A program made the position numbers and the translations under genes. A stretch of 6,228 bases of DNA from an uncultured Intrasporangium sp. (lineage in GTDB: Bacteria > Actinomycetota > Actinomycetes > Actinomycetales > Dermatophilaceae): positions 1-6,228 of the forward strand of contig CALMNV010000199.1 in the NCBI GenBank assembly GCA_937873285.1, written 5' to 3'. Below the pieces are notes generated by a model. It was not told where the DNA came from. It did no database searches and saw nothing but the letters and a program-made list of their open reading frames with translations. This document shows positions 1 through 6,200 of this stretch, piece after piece; within the stretch, counting starts at the first letter, position 1, and every line of letters starts with the position of its first letter.

Positions 1-729
1 CAGGTCGTTCCACACCCAGAGGAACTGGAAGATGGCGAACGACGCGAGCGCGGGCGTGGACATGGGGACGATGAGCCGCCAGAAGGTCGTGAAGTGGCTC
101 GCGCCGTCGATCTTGGCCGACTCGATGACCGCGTTGGGCAGGCCCGACATGTAGTTGCGCAGGATGTAGACGGCGAGCGGCATACCGAAGCCGATGTGGG
201 CCAGCCAGACCGCGAGGAAGGTGCCGTTGAGCCCGACCGCGCCGTAGAGCTTGAGCAGCGGCACGAGCGCGACCTGGTTGGGCACGACGAGCAGCCCGAC
301 GATGATGACGAAGACCACGTCGCGCCCGCGCCACTGCATGAAGGTGAACGCATAGGCGGCGAACGCCGCGATGAGGATCGGGATGACCGTGGCCGGCACC
401 GTCACGATGAAGCTGTTGAGGAAGGCCTGCCCCATGTTGACGCCGGCCGTGTCCGATGTCAGCACCTGCGTGTAGTTCGCGATCGTCCATTGGGTGGAGA
501 AGGGGCTGAAGAGCCCGGTCCACCATCCGGAGTTGAACTGGTCGTCGCGGGCCCGGAAGGAGTTGATGAGCAGGCCGATCACCGGGACCAGCCAGCCGAT
601 GCACAGGATGACGAGGAAGATCCGGGTGGCCAGGGAGGCACTTCCCGGCCCTGACTTCTCACGGCTCTTGCGCAGCCGGCTCACCTGCTTGTCAGCCAGC
701 CCTGCTCCCGCTTGCACGGTGGTGCTCAT
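1..729 (-). CDS. Carbohydrate ABC transporter permease, MalG/AglG type (3' end cut off by window edge)
   Basis: This is the second membrane subunit of a CUT1-family sugar importer; it would form the translocation channel with the neighbouring permease and bind an ATPase on the cytoplasmic side. I translated 243 residues from the ATG at 729; the frame is still open at position 1, so the last part is missing (MalG-type proteins are usually about 280-300 residues). After a basic N-terminus (residues 14-25), a first membrane segment spans about 36-56 (IFLVILCIGWLVPVIGLLI). Further segments lie near 104-127, 138-158 and 170-190. The ATPase-contacting EAA loop is clear at 203-222: E203-S-A-K-I-D-G209, nine residues, then LIVP. 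The start overlaps the upstream permease stop by four bases (ATGA) and has its own strong ribosome binding site, so the two subunits are probably translationally coupled. The family call is firm; the alpha-glucoside (AglG-like) assignment is inferred from the partner proteins. Confidence 0.93.
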   Translation of the reverse strand, partial: MSTTVQAGAGLADKQVSRLRKSREKSGPGSASLATRIFLVILCIGWLVPVIGLLINSFRARDDQFNSGWWTGLFSPFSTQWTIANYTQVLTSDTAGVNMGQAFLNSFIVTVPATVIPILIAAFAAYAFTFMQWRGRDVVFVIIVGLLVVPNQVALVPLLKLYGAVGLNGTFLAVWLAHIGFGMPLAVYILRNYMSGLPNAVIESAKIDGASHFTTFWRLIVPMSTPALASFAIFQFLWVWNDL

Positions 730-1709
730 CGGCTTGCCTCCTCGGCGCGGAAGTGGCGAACTTGGTAGATGAGGATCGGGATGATCGCGATCATGAGGAT
801 GACGACGATCGCCGCGGCATACCCGCTGTTGCCCTGGGTGAACAGCTCGTCGTAGAACCGGCGGCCGATCACGTCGGTGTTGTAGGCGCCGTTCGTCGTG
901 ACGTAGACGACGTCGAAGACCTTCATGACCCCGATGAGCACCGTGATGAACACGGTGACGACGGTCGCCCAGATCTGCGGGAAGACGATGCTGAAGAAGA
1001 TCCGCCGCTCGCCCGCTCCGTCGATGCGCCCGGCCTCGATGGTGTCCTCCGGCACAGCCTTGACGGCCGCGGAGAGCAGCACCATGGAGTAGCCCACCTG
1101 GGTCCAGATCAAGATGATCATGAGGAACAGGCTGTTGAGGCGCAGCGTGTCGATCTGATACCAGAAGAACGGGCCCTTGTCGAACAGCCCGAATATGCCG
1201 TTGAGCAGGCCCGTCTGCGGCGACCCGGTCGGCTGGTACTCGTAGATGGAGCGCCAGATCGTCGCGGCGCCGACCATGCTGATCGCCATCGGCATGAAGA
1301 TGACCGTCTTGGCCAGCTTCTCTCCGCTCGGCCGGAGCCGGTCGGCGAGGACCGCGACCCCCAGCCCGAGGATGACCGTGGACGCGGGCACCACGACGAT
1401 CCACAGCAGGTTGTTGAAGAGCACCTGCAGGAAGGAGGAGTCGGTGAGCAGGTCACGGTAGTTCTTCAGGCCCACGTAGGCCGTCGAGTCCTCGTTGGCG
1501 AAGCTGTACTGGATGGTCACGATGGCCGGGTAGATGAGGTACACCCCGATCGCGAGGATCGCCGGGCCGGCGAACATCCACGGCTTGACCCGGTCCTCCC
1601 AGCGCCCCTTGAGCGACTCGGCCAGCTTGTTGAGAATCCAGTAGACGATCATGGCGCCGCCGATGCCGCCGACGATCGCCAGCAGGGCGTTGATGAGCTT
1701 GATGGCCAT
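726..1709 (-). CDS. Carbohydrate ABC transporter permease, MalF/AglF type
   Basis: This is the first membrane subunit of the CUT1 sugar importer, 327 residues and complete. An N-terminal hydrophobic segment (about 3-26) precedes the usual permease core, which starts near W44 (WMFAGPAILAIGVYLIYPA). Other membrane segments lie near 100-122, 134-152, 190-214, 246-265 and 296-315. The EAA loop is at 225-244: E225-A-G-R-I-D-G231, nine residues, then IVFP. The stretches FMPMAISMVGAATIWR (138-153), MVLLSAAVKAVPEDTIEAGR (209-228) and MKVFDVVYVTTNGAYNTDVI (262-281) are the style I know from AglF-type alpha-glucoside permeases, so that subgroup is my best guess; the actual sugar is not proven. The ATG at 1709 is supported by AGAGGAAG at 1715-1722, five bases upstream. 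The stop overlaps the next permease start. The gene lies 93 bases after the binding-protein gene, with a hairpin between. Confidence 0.95.
   Translation of the reverse strand: MAIKLINALLAIVGGIGGAMIVYWILNKLAESLKGRWEDRVKPWMFAGPAILAIGVYLIYPAIVTIQYSFANEDSTAYVGLKNYRDLLTDSSFLQVLFNNLLWIVVVPASTVILGLGVAVLADRLRPSGEKLAKTVIFMPMAISMVGAATIWRSIYEYQPTGSPQTGLLNGIFGLFDKGPFFWYQIDTLRLNSLFLMIILIWTQVGYSMVLLSAAVKAVPEDTIEAGRIDGAGERRIFFSIVFPQIWATVVTVFITVLIGVMKVFDVVYVTTNGAYNTDVIGRRFYDELFTQGNSGYAAAIVVILMIAIIPILIYQVRHFRAEEASR
737..743 (-). promoter_or_regulatory. Ribosome binding site of the MalG-type permease, inside the end of the upstream gene
   Basis: GAGGAGG on the minus strand lies seven bases before the ATG at 729. 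It is encoded within the Glu-Glu-Ala codons near the C-terminus of the upstream permease. With the ATGA stop/start overlap it fixes the start of the downstream gene and suggests coupled translation giving similar amounts of the two channel subunits. Confidence 0.8.
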
Positions 1710-1753
1710 GACACTTCCTCTCTGAAGGTTGGCGCAGGAGGCGACGACGGGAG

Positions 1754-1791
1754 CGGCTGCGGAGGCGACCGGGTGGTCACCTCCGCAGCCG
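1754..1791 (-). promoter_or_regulatory. Intercistronic hairpin between binding-protein and permease genes
   Basis: GGCTGCGGAGG at 1755-1765 is perfectly complementary to CCTCCGCAGCC at 1780-1790, and C1754 pairs with G1791, giving a 12-bp stem. After one mismatch (C1766/A1779), GACC (1767-1770) pairs with GGTC (1775-1778) around a four-base loop. The structure begins 11 bases after the stop of the substrate-binding-protein gene. No T-run follows on the minus strand, so it is not a classical intrinsic terminator. In binding-protein-dependent sugar operons such hairpins are known to protect the binding-protein mRNA or partly stop transcription, so that the binding protein is made in excess over the permeases. 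That role is inferred here from position and shape. Confidence 0.7.
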
Positions 1792-1802
1792 GCACCGCAC
1801 GG

Positions 1803-3140
1803 TCAGCCGCTCGTCTTCGGGAAGCTGGCGTCGATGTTGTTCAGAGCCGTGTTGAGGTCCTCCTGGCCGGAGATCCACTTGACCGGCTCGGTCCAGAAGG
1901 TGCCGGCGCCCACCTTGGCGGGCATCAGGTCCGACCCGTCGAAGCGGGCCGCAGAGGCCTTGTAGAGGACCTCCTTGGCGATCGTCTGGAGGGTCTTGTT
2001 CGGCAGCAGTGAGACGTCAGCCGTCTTGTGCGGCGAGAAGGCTCCGGCCTTGGCCTGCTCGGTGCCGTTCTCCTTGCTGGCGATGAAGTTGCGCAGCTTG
2101 AGGACGTTGGCGTCGTTGTTGAAGGCCGCGACGAGGTCACCGGCCGTGAGCACCGGGTGGTCGCCGGCGGTCTTCGCCGGGAACGGGTAGGGCCGGGTCT
2201 GGGTGTCGAGCTTGGCGATGACCGCGTCCGGGAAGCCGCCCTTGTTCGCGACGAAGGTCGCCTGCTTGAACAGGTAGCAGCCCGGAGGCTGGGTGAACAG
2301 GGCGTTGCCGCCGGTCTGGAAGTTCGTCGCGACGATGGACTTCGTGCCGCCGCGGACGTTGCCCTGCGTGAACGCGATCTTCTGGAAGTACTCGAACGCC
2401 GGCTTGATCTCCGGGCTGTTGAACTTCAGCTCACCCTTGACCCACTTGTCGTAGTTGTCCGGGCCGGCGAAGCGCAGGACGAGGTCCTCGATCCAGTCGG
2501 TGATCGGCCACCCCGTCGCCGCTCCGGACTCGGCCGCGATGCACCATGGCGTCTTGCCCTGGGAGCGGATCTTGTCGGTGAGCGCCATGAGCTCGTCCAG
2601 CGTCTTCGGCTCGGTGTAGCCGGCCGCCGAGAAGGCCGGGGCGTCCGTCCACAGCACGCTCTTGACGCTCACCTCGTTGGGCAGGCCGTAGACCTTGCTG
2701 TCGGCGCAGGTGCCCGCTCCGACGAAGCCAGGCACCAGGGTCTGCTCGTTGAGCTTGACGGTGGCGTCGTCGAACGGGACGAGCTTCTTCTGCTTCGCGA
2801 GGTCACACATGAGGCCCGGCTGGGGGAACAGGCCGAGGTCGGGGGCGTTGCCACCAGCCACCCGGGCCCGGATCTCGGTGTCCCACGACGCGGCCTTGGT
2901 GAACTTGACCGTGATTCCGTTCTGCTTTGCCCACCCCTCGACGTCGGCCTTGAAGCCCGGCTCGGTGTCGGGGCCGAGGCCGTACATCACCTCGACAGAG
3001 GACTTTCCGGGACCTGCTGCCGTCGCCGCGCCACCGCCGGCGCCGGTGCTGGTCGACGAGCCGGAGCTCAGGCACCCGGCCGCGAAAACGGCCACGGTCC
3101 CGCTGAGCGCGACCGCCTTGGTCAGACTCCCACCACGCAT
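1803..3140 (-). CDS. Carbohydrate ABC transporter substrate-binding lipoprotein, AglE-like
   Basis: This 445-residue protein is the extracellular sugar-capturing subunit of the importer. A lipoprotein signal is visible: basic start (MRGGSLTK), hydrophobic stretch 9-22, and lipobox A20-A-G-C23 with C23 as the lipid anchor, followed by a Ser/Gly/Thr-rich linker (24-45). The mature part has the order of a family-1 extracellular solute-binding protein: first strand near 48-56, GGNAPDLGLFPQPGL at 96-110, and conserved blocks around 197-225 (TPWCIAAESGAATGWPITDW, then IEDLVLRF) and 264-300 (GGTKSIVATNF, PPGCYLFKQATF). These blocks are what I recall from AglE-type alpha-glucoside binding proteins; the ligand is therefore probably an alpha-glucoside or similar oligosaccharide, unproven. 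Four further cysteines (112, 145, 200, 288) could form two disulfides. The ATG at 3140 is supported by AAGGAG (3147-3152), six bases upstream. It is the first gene of the operon. Confidence 0.94.
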   Translation of the reverse strand: MRGGSLTKAVALSGTVAVFAAGCLSSGSSTSTGAGGGAATAAGPGKSSVEVMYGLGPDTEPGFKADVEGWAKQNGITVKFTKAASWDTEIRARVAGGNAPDLGLFPQPGLMCDLAKQKKLVPFDDATVKLNEQTLVPGFVGAGTCADSKVYGLPNEVSVKSVLWTDAPAFSAAGYTEPKTLDELMALTDKIRSQGKTPWCIAAESGAATGWPITDWIEDLVLRFAGPDNYDKWVKGELKFNSPEIKPAFEYFQKIAFTQGNVRGGTKSIVATNFQTGGNALFTQPPGCYLFKQATFVANKGGFPDAVIAKLDTQTRPYPFPAKTAGDHPVLTAGDLVAAFNNDANVLKLRNFIASKENGTEQAKAGAFSPHKTADVSLLPNKTLQTIAKEVLYKASAARFDGSDLMPAKVGAGTFWTEPVKWISGQEDLNTALNNIDASFPKTSG

Positions 3141-3218
3141 CTATCTCTCCTTGATCCGGGCCAGGGCAGACCGTGCGCAGTGCGAGCCGCATCGGTGGGG
3201 CCCTGGCTACTGCCAGTC

Positions 3219-3232
3219 GTTCTTTTGCGAAC
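3219..3232. repeat. Small inverted repeat GTTC-N6-GAAC, candidate operator
   Basis: GTTC at 3219-3222 and GAAC at 3229-3232 form a short dyad with a six-base spacer. It overlaps the end of the proposed -10 box and the expected transcription start of the sugar operon, which is where a repressor would act. The arms are only four bases, so this could be chance. Confidence 0.25.
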
Positions 3233-3259
3233 AGTGCCGCGTCGGTGCAGCACAGTCAA
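3231..3259 (-). promoter_or_regulatory. Candidate promoter of the sugar importer operon
   Basis: On the minus strand TTGACT (3259-3254) matches five of six bases of the housekeeping -35 box. After 17 bases CACTGT (3236-3231) follows, which keeps the A and the final T that matter most in a -10 box. Transcription would start near 3224, giving a leader of about 85 bases before the ATG at 3140. The -35 is good and the -10 is weak, which would suit a promoter that needs induction. Confidence 0.45.
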
Positions 3260-3356
3260 CCGTCAGAGGGCGGCTAGGGCGGTTTCTGGCCCCCGCAGTG
3301 TCGAAATCGTTACCCCACCGACGCGTAGGGTTGGCTGGTCGGCGAGCCCTCCTGCT

Positions 3357-3370
3357 CGTCGCGAGCGACG
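3357..3370. repeat. Palindrome CGTCGC-GA-GCGACG upstream of carbonic anhydrase
   Basis: Two perfectly complementary six-base arms (3357-3362 and 3365-3370) are separated by GA. The site ends 36 bases before the carbonic anhydrase ATG. It could be a regulator site of the rightward gene. A two-base loop is too tight for a good RNA hairpin, although the alternative pairing GCTCG-TCG-CGAGC (3354-3366) would form a small one. In GC-rich DNA such palindromes also arise by chance. Confidence 0.3.
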
Positions 3371-3406
3371 GAGACCGACGGTGTCGACAAGGAGAACGGA
3401 GCGGGG

Positions 3407-3925
3407 ATGCCAGGCAGGCAGGATGTGAAGGGGAAGGGCTTCGAGGACCTGCTCGAGGCCAACCGCCGGTATGCCGCGCAGTTCCCTCTCGCGGGCTTCG
3501 ACGGCATAGCGCAGGCCGGGGTGGCCATCGTCACGTGCATGGACTCACGCATCGACCCGCTGGGGCTGCTTGGGCTGCGCCCCGGGGACGCGAAGATCTT
3601 CCGCAACCCGGGGGGTCGGGTCACGGTGGCGGCGCTCGAGGCGCTCGTCCTGGCCACCCACCTGCTCGGGGTCGACCGGGTGCTCGTCGTGCCGCACACC
3701 CGCTGCGCGATGACCGCGCACAGCGAGAGCGAGCTGCGGGAGCGGGTGGGCCGCTCGGCCGGCGTGGACGCCTCGTGGCAGAGCTTCTCCGTCATCGCCG
3801 ACCAGGTGGCAGCGCTGCGCGAGGATCTGGCAAAGGTGCGCTCACACCCGCTCATCCCGCCGTCGACCCGGGTCGGCGGCTTCGTCTATGACGTCGACAC
3901 GGGGCTGCTCGACCCGGTGGGTTGA
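3407..3925 (+). CDS. Beta-class carbonic anhydrase
   Basis: This 172-residue cytoplasmic zinc enzyme interconverts CO2 and bicarbonate. The family signatures are all present: C44-M-D46-S-R48, where C44 binds zinc and D46/R48 form the conserved dyad, and H97-T-R-C100, which gives the other two zinc ligands. RNPGGRVT at 66-73 and the C-terminal GGFVYDVDTGLLDPV are also typical. Length and C-terminus resemble the short mycobacterial type (Rv1284-like, about 163 residues) rather than the longer plant-like enzymes. Such enzymes supply bicarbonate for carboxylases and help pH balance. No signal peptide or membrane segment is seen. The ATG at 3407 is supported by GGAG at 3398-3401 and places the usual FEDLLEANRRYAAQF helix at residues 12-26. 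The gene is divergent from the sugar operon and convergent with the membrane-protein gene, so it is probably transcribed alone. Confidence 0.93.
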   Translation: MPGRQDVKGKGFEDLLEANRRYAAQFPLAGFDGIAQAGVAIVTCMDSRIDPLGLLGLRPGDAKIFRNPGGRVTVAALEALVLATHLLGVDRVLVVPHTRCAMTAHSESELRERVGRSAGVDASWQSFSVIADQVAALREDLAKVRSHPLIPPSTRVGGFVYDVDTGLLDPVG

Positions 3926-3942
3926 GCCCGGGCTATCCGGGC
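3926..3942. terminator. Small hairpin at the convergent gene junction, possible bidirectional terminator
   Basis: GCCCGG (3926-3931) and CCGGGC (3937-3942) form a perfect six-base stem around a GCTAT loop, starting directly after the TGA of the carbonic anhydrase gene. The loop contains the complement of the TAG stop of the convergent membrane-protein gene (3933-3935). No T-run follows on either strand, so if it terminates transcription it is of the T-poor type common in actinobacteria, and it may only be a weak pause site. Confidence 0.45.
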
Positions 3943-6200
3943 GCTGGGGGCCGCAGCCGGTAGACGTGGACCCCGTTGCCGTCGAAGACCGGCTGCGCAA
4001 GCCGCGCCAGCCGGGGAGACACGGGTCCAGACCGCTCGTCTGCGACGATCCACCGCACCCCACCGACCCGGTATGCCGCTGACAACGTGGCCGGTGTCGG
4101 AGCCGTGATGAGCCGCTGCTCGGCCTCGAGCCGGGCGGGGTCCCAGAACGGGATGGCGGTGAAGCTGAGGCGCCAGTCGGCTGCGGCCTTGATCGTCGCG
4201 GGAGCGTAGGCGAAGCCGGCAACGTCGGTCCGCCGTCCCGTGAGGGCGCTGACGGAGAAGTCACGACCGTCCCCCGTGGAGGCGCCTCGGGGCAGCGAGG
4301 AGTAGACCCGGTTGGTGGCGATGATGTCGTCCGGTCCTGCGCTCCCCCGCACCAGGGCACCCGCGCGCTCCAGCGCCGGCGTCACCGGGATCACCCCGGC
4401 TGCTGTCTGCTGTGCCACGACCGCGTCCCGGTACGCCGCAGGGTAGGGGGTCGCGTCGGGTCCCAGCAGTGCAACGCCCGAGAGGGCGCCGGAGACGGCC
4501 ACGGCGACGCACGCCGCGGCGAGCGGAGGTGTCGGCGGGCGACGGGGGTGGTCCGGCAGCCTCGGCCTCCACAGGTGGGCCGTTGCCACGGCCCCGGCAA
4601 CCGCCAGGGCGACTCCGGCTCCCACGCCGAGCGGCGGCAGCAGCCACGCCAGGACCTCCGCGCCGGCGGCGGCGACGTGGCCTGTCGGGCCCGACCGATC
4701 TCTCTGCCCCGGGTCGAGCGGACCGGCCACCGCCGAGACGGCCAACGTCACGGCTCCGCCTGTGCCCGCCGCCACGAGAAGTGGAGCCCACTCGCGGAGC
4801 CGGCCGCGGTGGCCGGTCACCGCGTCGGCGACCGCGGGACCCGCTCCTGCGGCCGCCATCGTGGCGAGCAGGGGCGTCGCGGCGATGAAGAAGTACCACT
4901 GGCTGCCCCCGGGCTGGGTGAGCAGGAGCAGCCCGCCCAGAGCGGCCGCGGCCATCGTCATAGCTCCCCAGCCGGCGGCCCGGGTGTCGACCCGCCGGAA
5001 GAGGCCCAGGACGCCGAGCAGTCCGAGCAGCGTGGGCCCCAGCCGGACCACCAGTGCGCCAGCCGCAGCGAGACCTGCGGCAAGCGCCGTCGACAGGGGC
5101 GCCGGCCCTGGCGCGCCCGGCCAGCCGGGCAGCACGGTCGACACCGCCCGGGCGACGCCCTCTGCCGGCGCGAGCCGAAGCCCGTAGGAGTCCGGATAGA
5201 GCAGCCGGGCCATCACCAGGCTGACGAGCACGAGGGTGCCGGCGAGCAGCACGGCCCGCCGGAACACCAGGCGGGCCTCCGGCCGCGCATCGGCGGCACG
5301 ATGGCGGCGCGCCATCACCGCGAGACCCAGACCGCCGAGGAAGGCCAGCAGGAGCGGGTTCTGCACCGACTTCGCGCCGGCCGCGCCGACCAGGGTCGGC
5401 ACGAGCAGCCAGAGCGGCAGGCCACGGTCCCCGGGGCACCCGCGCACGAACGCCACGGCCAGCCCGAGACTGGCGACACCGAAGACCCAGCCGAGCGTCT
5501 GGGTGGGGCTGACCTGCCAGTAGGTCTGCAGTGGCCACACGATCGCCGGGTTGATGACGTCGGGATAGCCAGGAGGTCCGCCGCCGGGCCAGAGGGTGCC
5601 GCCCACCGGACCGGCGACACCCAGGAGCAGCGGGGCGGCGGCGGCTGCAGACCTCCGCCGGGCGAGAGCCGCGGCTGCCGCCGTGGCCACGAGGAGCAGC
5701 ACGAGCAGGAGGGTCAGGGGCAGCAGTCGCAGGACGACGTCGAGGTCGTGGGCGCCGTCGCCGCCCAGCTCGGCGGCCAGGGCGTAGTAGAGCCAGTGGT
5801 AGCTCAGCGGCGTCCCCGCCACCATCGGGTAGTCCGGCACGAGAGTGCGCCGCAGCTCCCCTGTCATGGCCACATGGAAGAAGAGGTCGGGATAGAGCTG
5901 CGGGCCGGTGGCGGAGATGTGCGGCGGCACCCAGCTCAGACCGGTGGTGTCGGCCTTGCGCACGACGACGAGCATCGACACCACGACGGCGGACCACACC
6001 GGCCATCCCCACGAGTCATGGCCCCGGTCTCTGCCCAGCCGTGCTCGGGTCCGCGGTAGGGCGACGAGCGCCGCGCTGACGGCCGCGCCGGACAGCGGCG
6101 CCGGGATGCGGTAGCCGACGAGGTGACCCAGCGCCCACGTCGCCAGGGCGAGGAGCAGGCCGGCGACGGCTCCCCAGGCCAGGTCCGCGTCGGAGCGCAC
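3933..6200 (-). CDS. Polytopic membrane protein, GT-C glycosyltransferase-like, function unknown
   Basis: This 755-residue protein has about 14 hydrophobic segments (for example near 8-29, 33-49, 66-80, 155-180, 187-203, 236-253, 262-296, 313-332, 370-401, 410-428, 471-494, 511-540 and 559-580) and a C-terminal soluble domain (about 581-755). Arg-rich loops at 50-62, 180-184, 298-315, 402-408, 463-470 and 545-555 should be cytoplasmic. That places loop 81-132 and the C-terminal domain outside. The outer loop carries YPDLFFH (D105, H109), DYP (123-125) and SYHWLYY (133-139), reminiscent of the acidic catalytic loop of GT-C enzymes, which transfer sugars from polyprenyl-phosphate donors. The C-terminal part (DDIIATN 624-630, SALTGRR 651-657, GVRWIVADE 714-722) resembles the outer domain of such actinobacterial proteins. 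I infer a cell-envelope role but cannot name a substrate. The start is uncertain: GTG at 6200 has only a weak ribosome binding site, and the frame stays open through 6228, so the true start may lie beyond the window. Confidence 0.82.
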   Translation of the reverse strand: MRSDADLAWGAVAGLLLALATWALGHLVGYRIPAPLSGAAVSAALVALPRTRARLGRDRGHDSWGWPVWSAVVVSMLVVVRKADTTGLSWVPPHISATGPQLYPDLFFHVAMTGELRRTLVPDYPMVAGTPLSYHWLYYALAAELGGDGAHDLDVVLRLLPLTLLLVLLLVATAAAAALARRRSAAAAAPLLLGVAGPVGGTLWPGGGPPGYPDVINPAIVWPLQTYWQVSPTQTLGWVFGVASLGLAVAFVRGCPGDRGLPLWLLVPTLVGAAGAKSVQNPLLLAFLGGLGLAVMARRHRAADARPEARLVFRRAVLLAGTLVLVSLVMARLLYPDSYGLRLAPAEGVARAVSTVLPGWPGAPGPAPLSTALAAGLAAAGALVVRLGPTLLGLLGVLGLFRRVDTRAAGWGAMTMAAAALGGLLLLTQPGGSQWYFFIAATPLLATMAAAGAGPAVADAVTGHRGRLREWAPLLVAAGTGGAVTLAVSAVAGPLDPGQRDRSGPTGHVAAAGAEVLAWLLPPLGVGAGVALAVAGAVATAHLWRPRLPDHPRRPPTPPLAAACVAVAVSGALSGVALLGPDATPYPAAYRDAVVAQQTAAGVIPVTPALERAGALVRGSAGPDDIIATNRVYSSLPRGASTGDGRDFSVSALTGRRTDVAGFAYAPATIKAAADWRLSFTAIPFWDPARLEAEQRLITAPTPATLSAAYRVGGVRWIVADERSGPVSPRLARLAQPVFDGNGVHVYRLRPPAPG

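Larger units (their letters stand above)
3141..3406. other. Divergent intergenic region between sugar importer and carbonic anhydrase
   Basis: This 266-base region holds the promoters of both divergent units, and I see no small gene in it. Besides the entries listed separately, it contains a 5-bp hairpin CTGGC-TACT-GCCAG at 3203-3216 in the likely leader of the sugar operon. It also contains GAAATCGTTAC at 3303-3313, a CG-centred sequence loosely like operators of LacI-family sugar regulators but with poor symmetry. For the rightward gene, TAGGGT at 3326-3331 fits the TANNNT pattern of an actinobacterial -10 box, but I find no good -35 box at the right distance. The rightward ribosome binding site is probably GGAG at 3398-3401, five bases before the ATG; AAGGAG at 3389-3394 is stronger but 12 bases away. 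Confidence 0.6.

Noticed and set aside
94..654. Plus-strand frame of 186 codons opposite the MalG-type permease
   Set aside because: It is an Asp/Glu/Arg-rich shadow. The opposite strand encodes a permease with an EAA loop and membrane helices.
753..2012. Long plus-strand open frame opposite the MalF-type permease and the end of the binding-protein gene
   Set aside because: Its product is very rich in Asp, Glu, Arg, Gly and His with no recognisable domain. It is the antisense shadow of well-supported genes and crosses the intergenic hairpin.
3203..3216. CTGGC-TACT-GCCAG mini-hairpin as a riboswitch or attenuator
   Set aside because: The stem is only five bases, with no further pairing around it and no recognisable aptamer. 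It is mentioned only as part of the leader.
3381..3386. GTG as an earlier start for the carbonic anhydrase
   Set aside because: It is not in frame with the ATG at 3407, and the ATG has its own ribosome binding site.
2028..3428. Plus-strand open frame of 466 codons opposite the binding-protein gene
   Set aside because: It is a low-complexity Arg/Glu/Val-rich translation, antisense to a clear lipoprotein gene, and it runs through the promoter region into the carbonic anhydrase in another frame.
3310..3855. Minus-strand frame of 181 codons antisense to the carbonic anhydrase
   Set aside because: It is Ser/Thr/Arg-rich with no domain, and lies opposite a gene with complete zinc-site motifs.
2695..3891. 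Plus-strand frame spanning the start of the binding-protein gene, the intergenic region and the carbonic anhydrase
   Set aside because: It crosses two gene boundaries and reads the carbonic anhydrase out of frame, while the true frame shows all catalytic motifs.
4261..6012. Second minus-strand frame of 583 codons inside the GT-C-like gene
   Set aside because: It is an Arg/Gly/Ala/Pro-rich off-frame translation without domains; the 755-residue frame explains the region.
4548..6059. Plus-strand open frame of 503 codons opposite the GT-C-like gene
   Set aside because: Its composition (Gln, Arg, Gly, His, Pro) is typical of GC-rich antisense frames. The minus-strand frame gives a coherent membrane topology.
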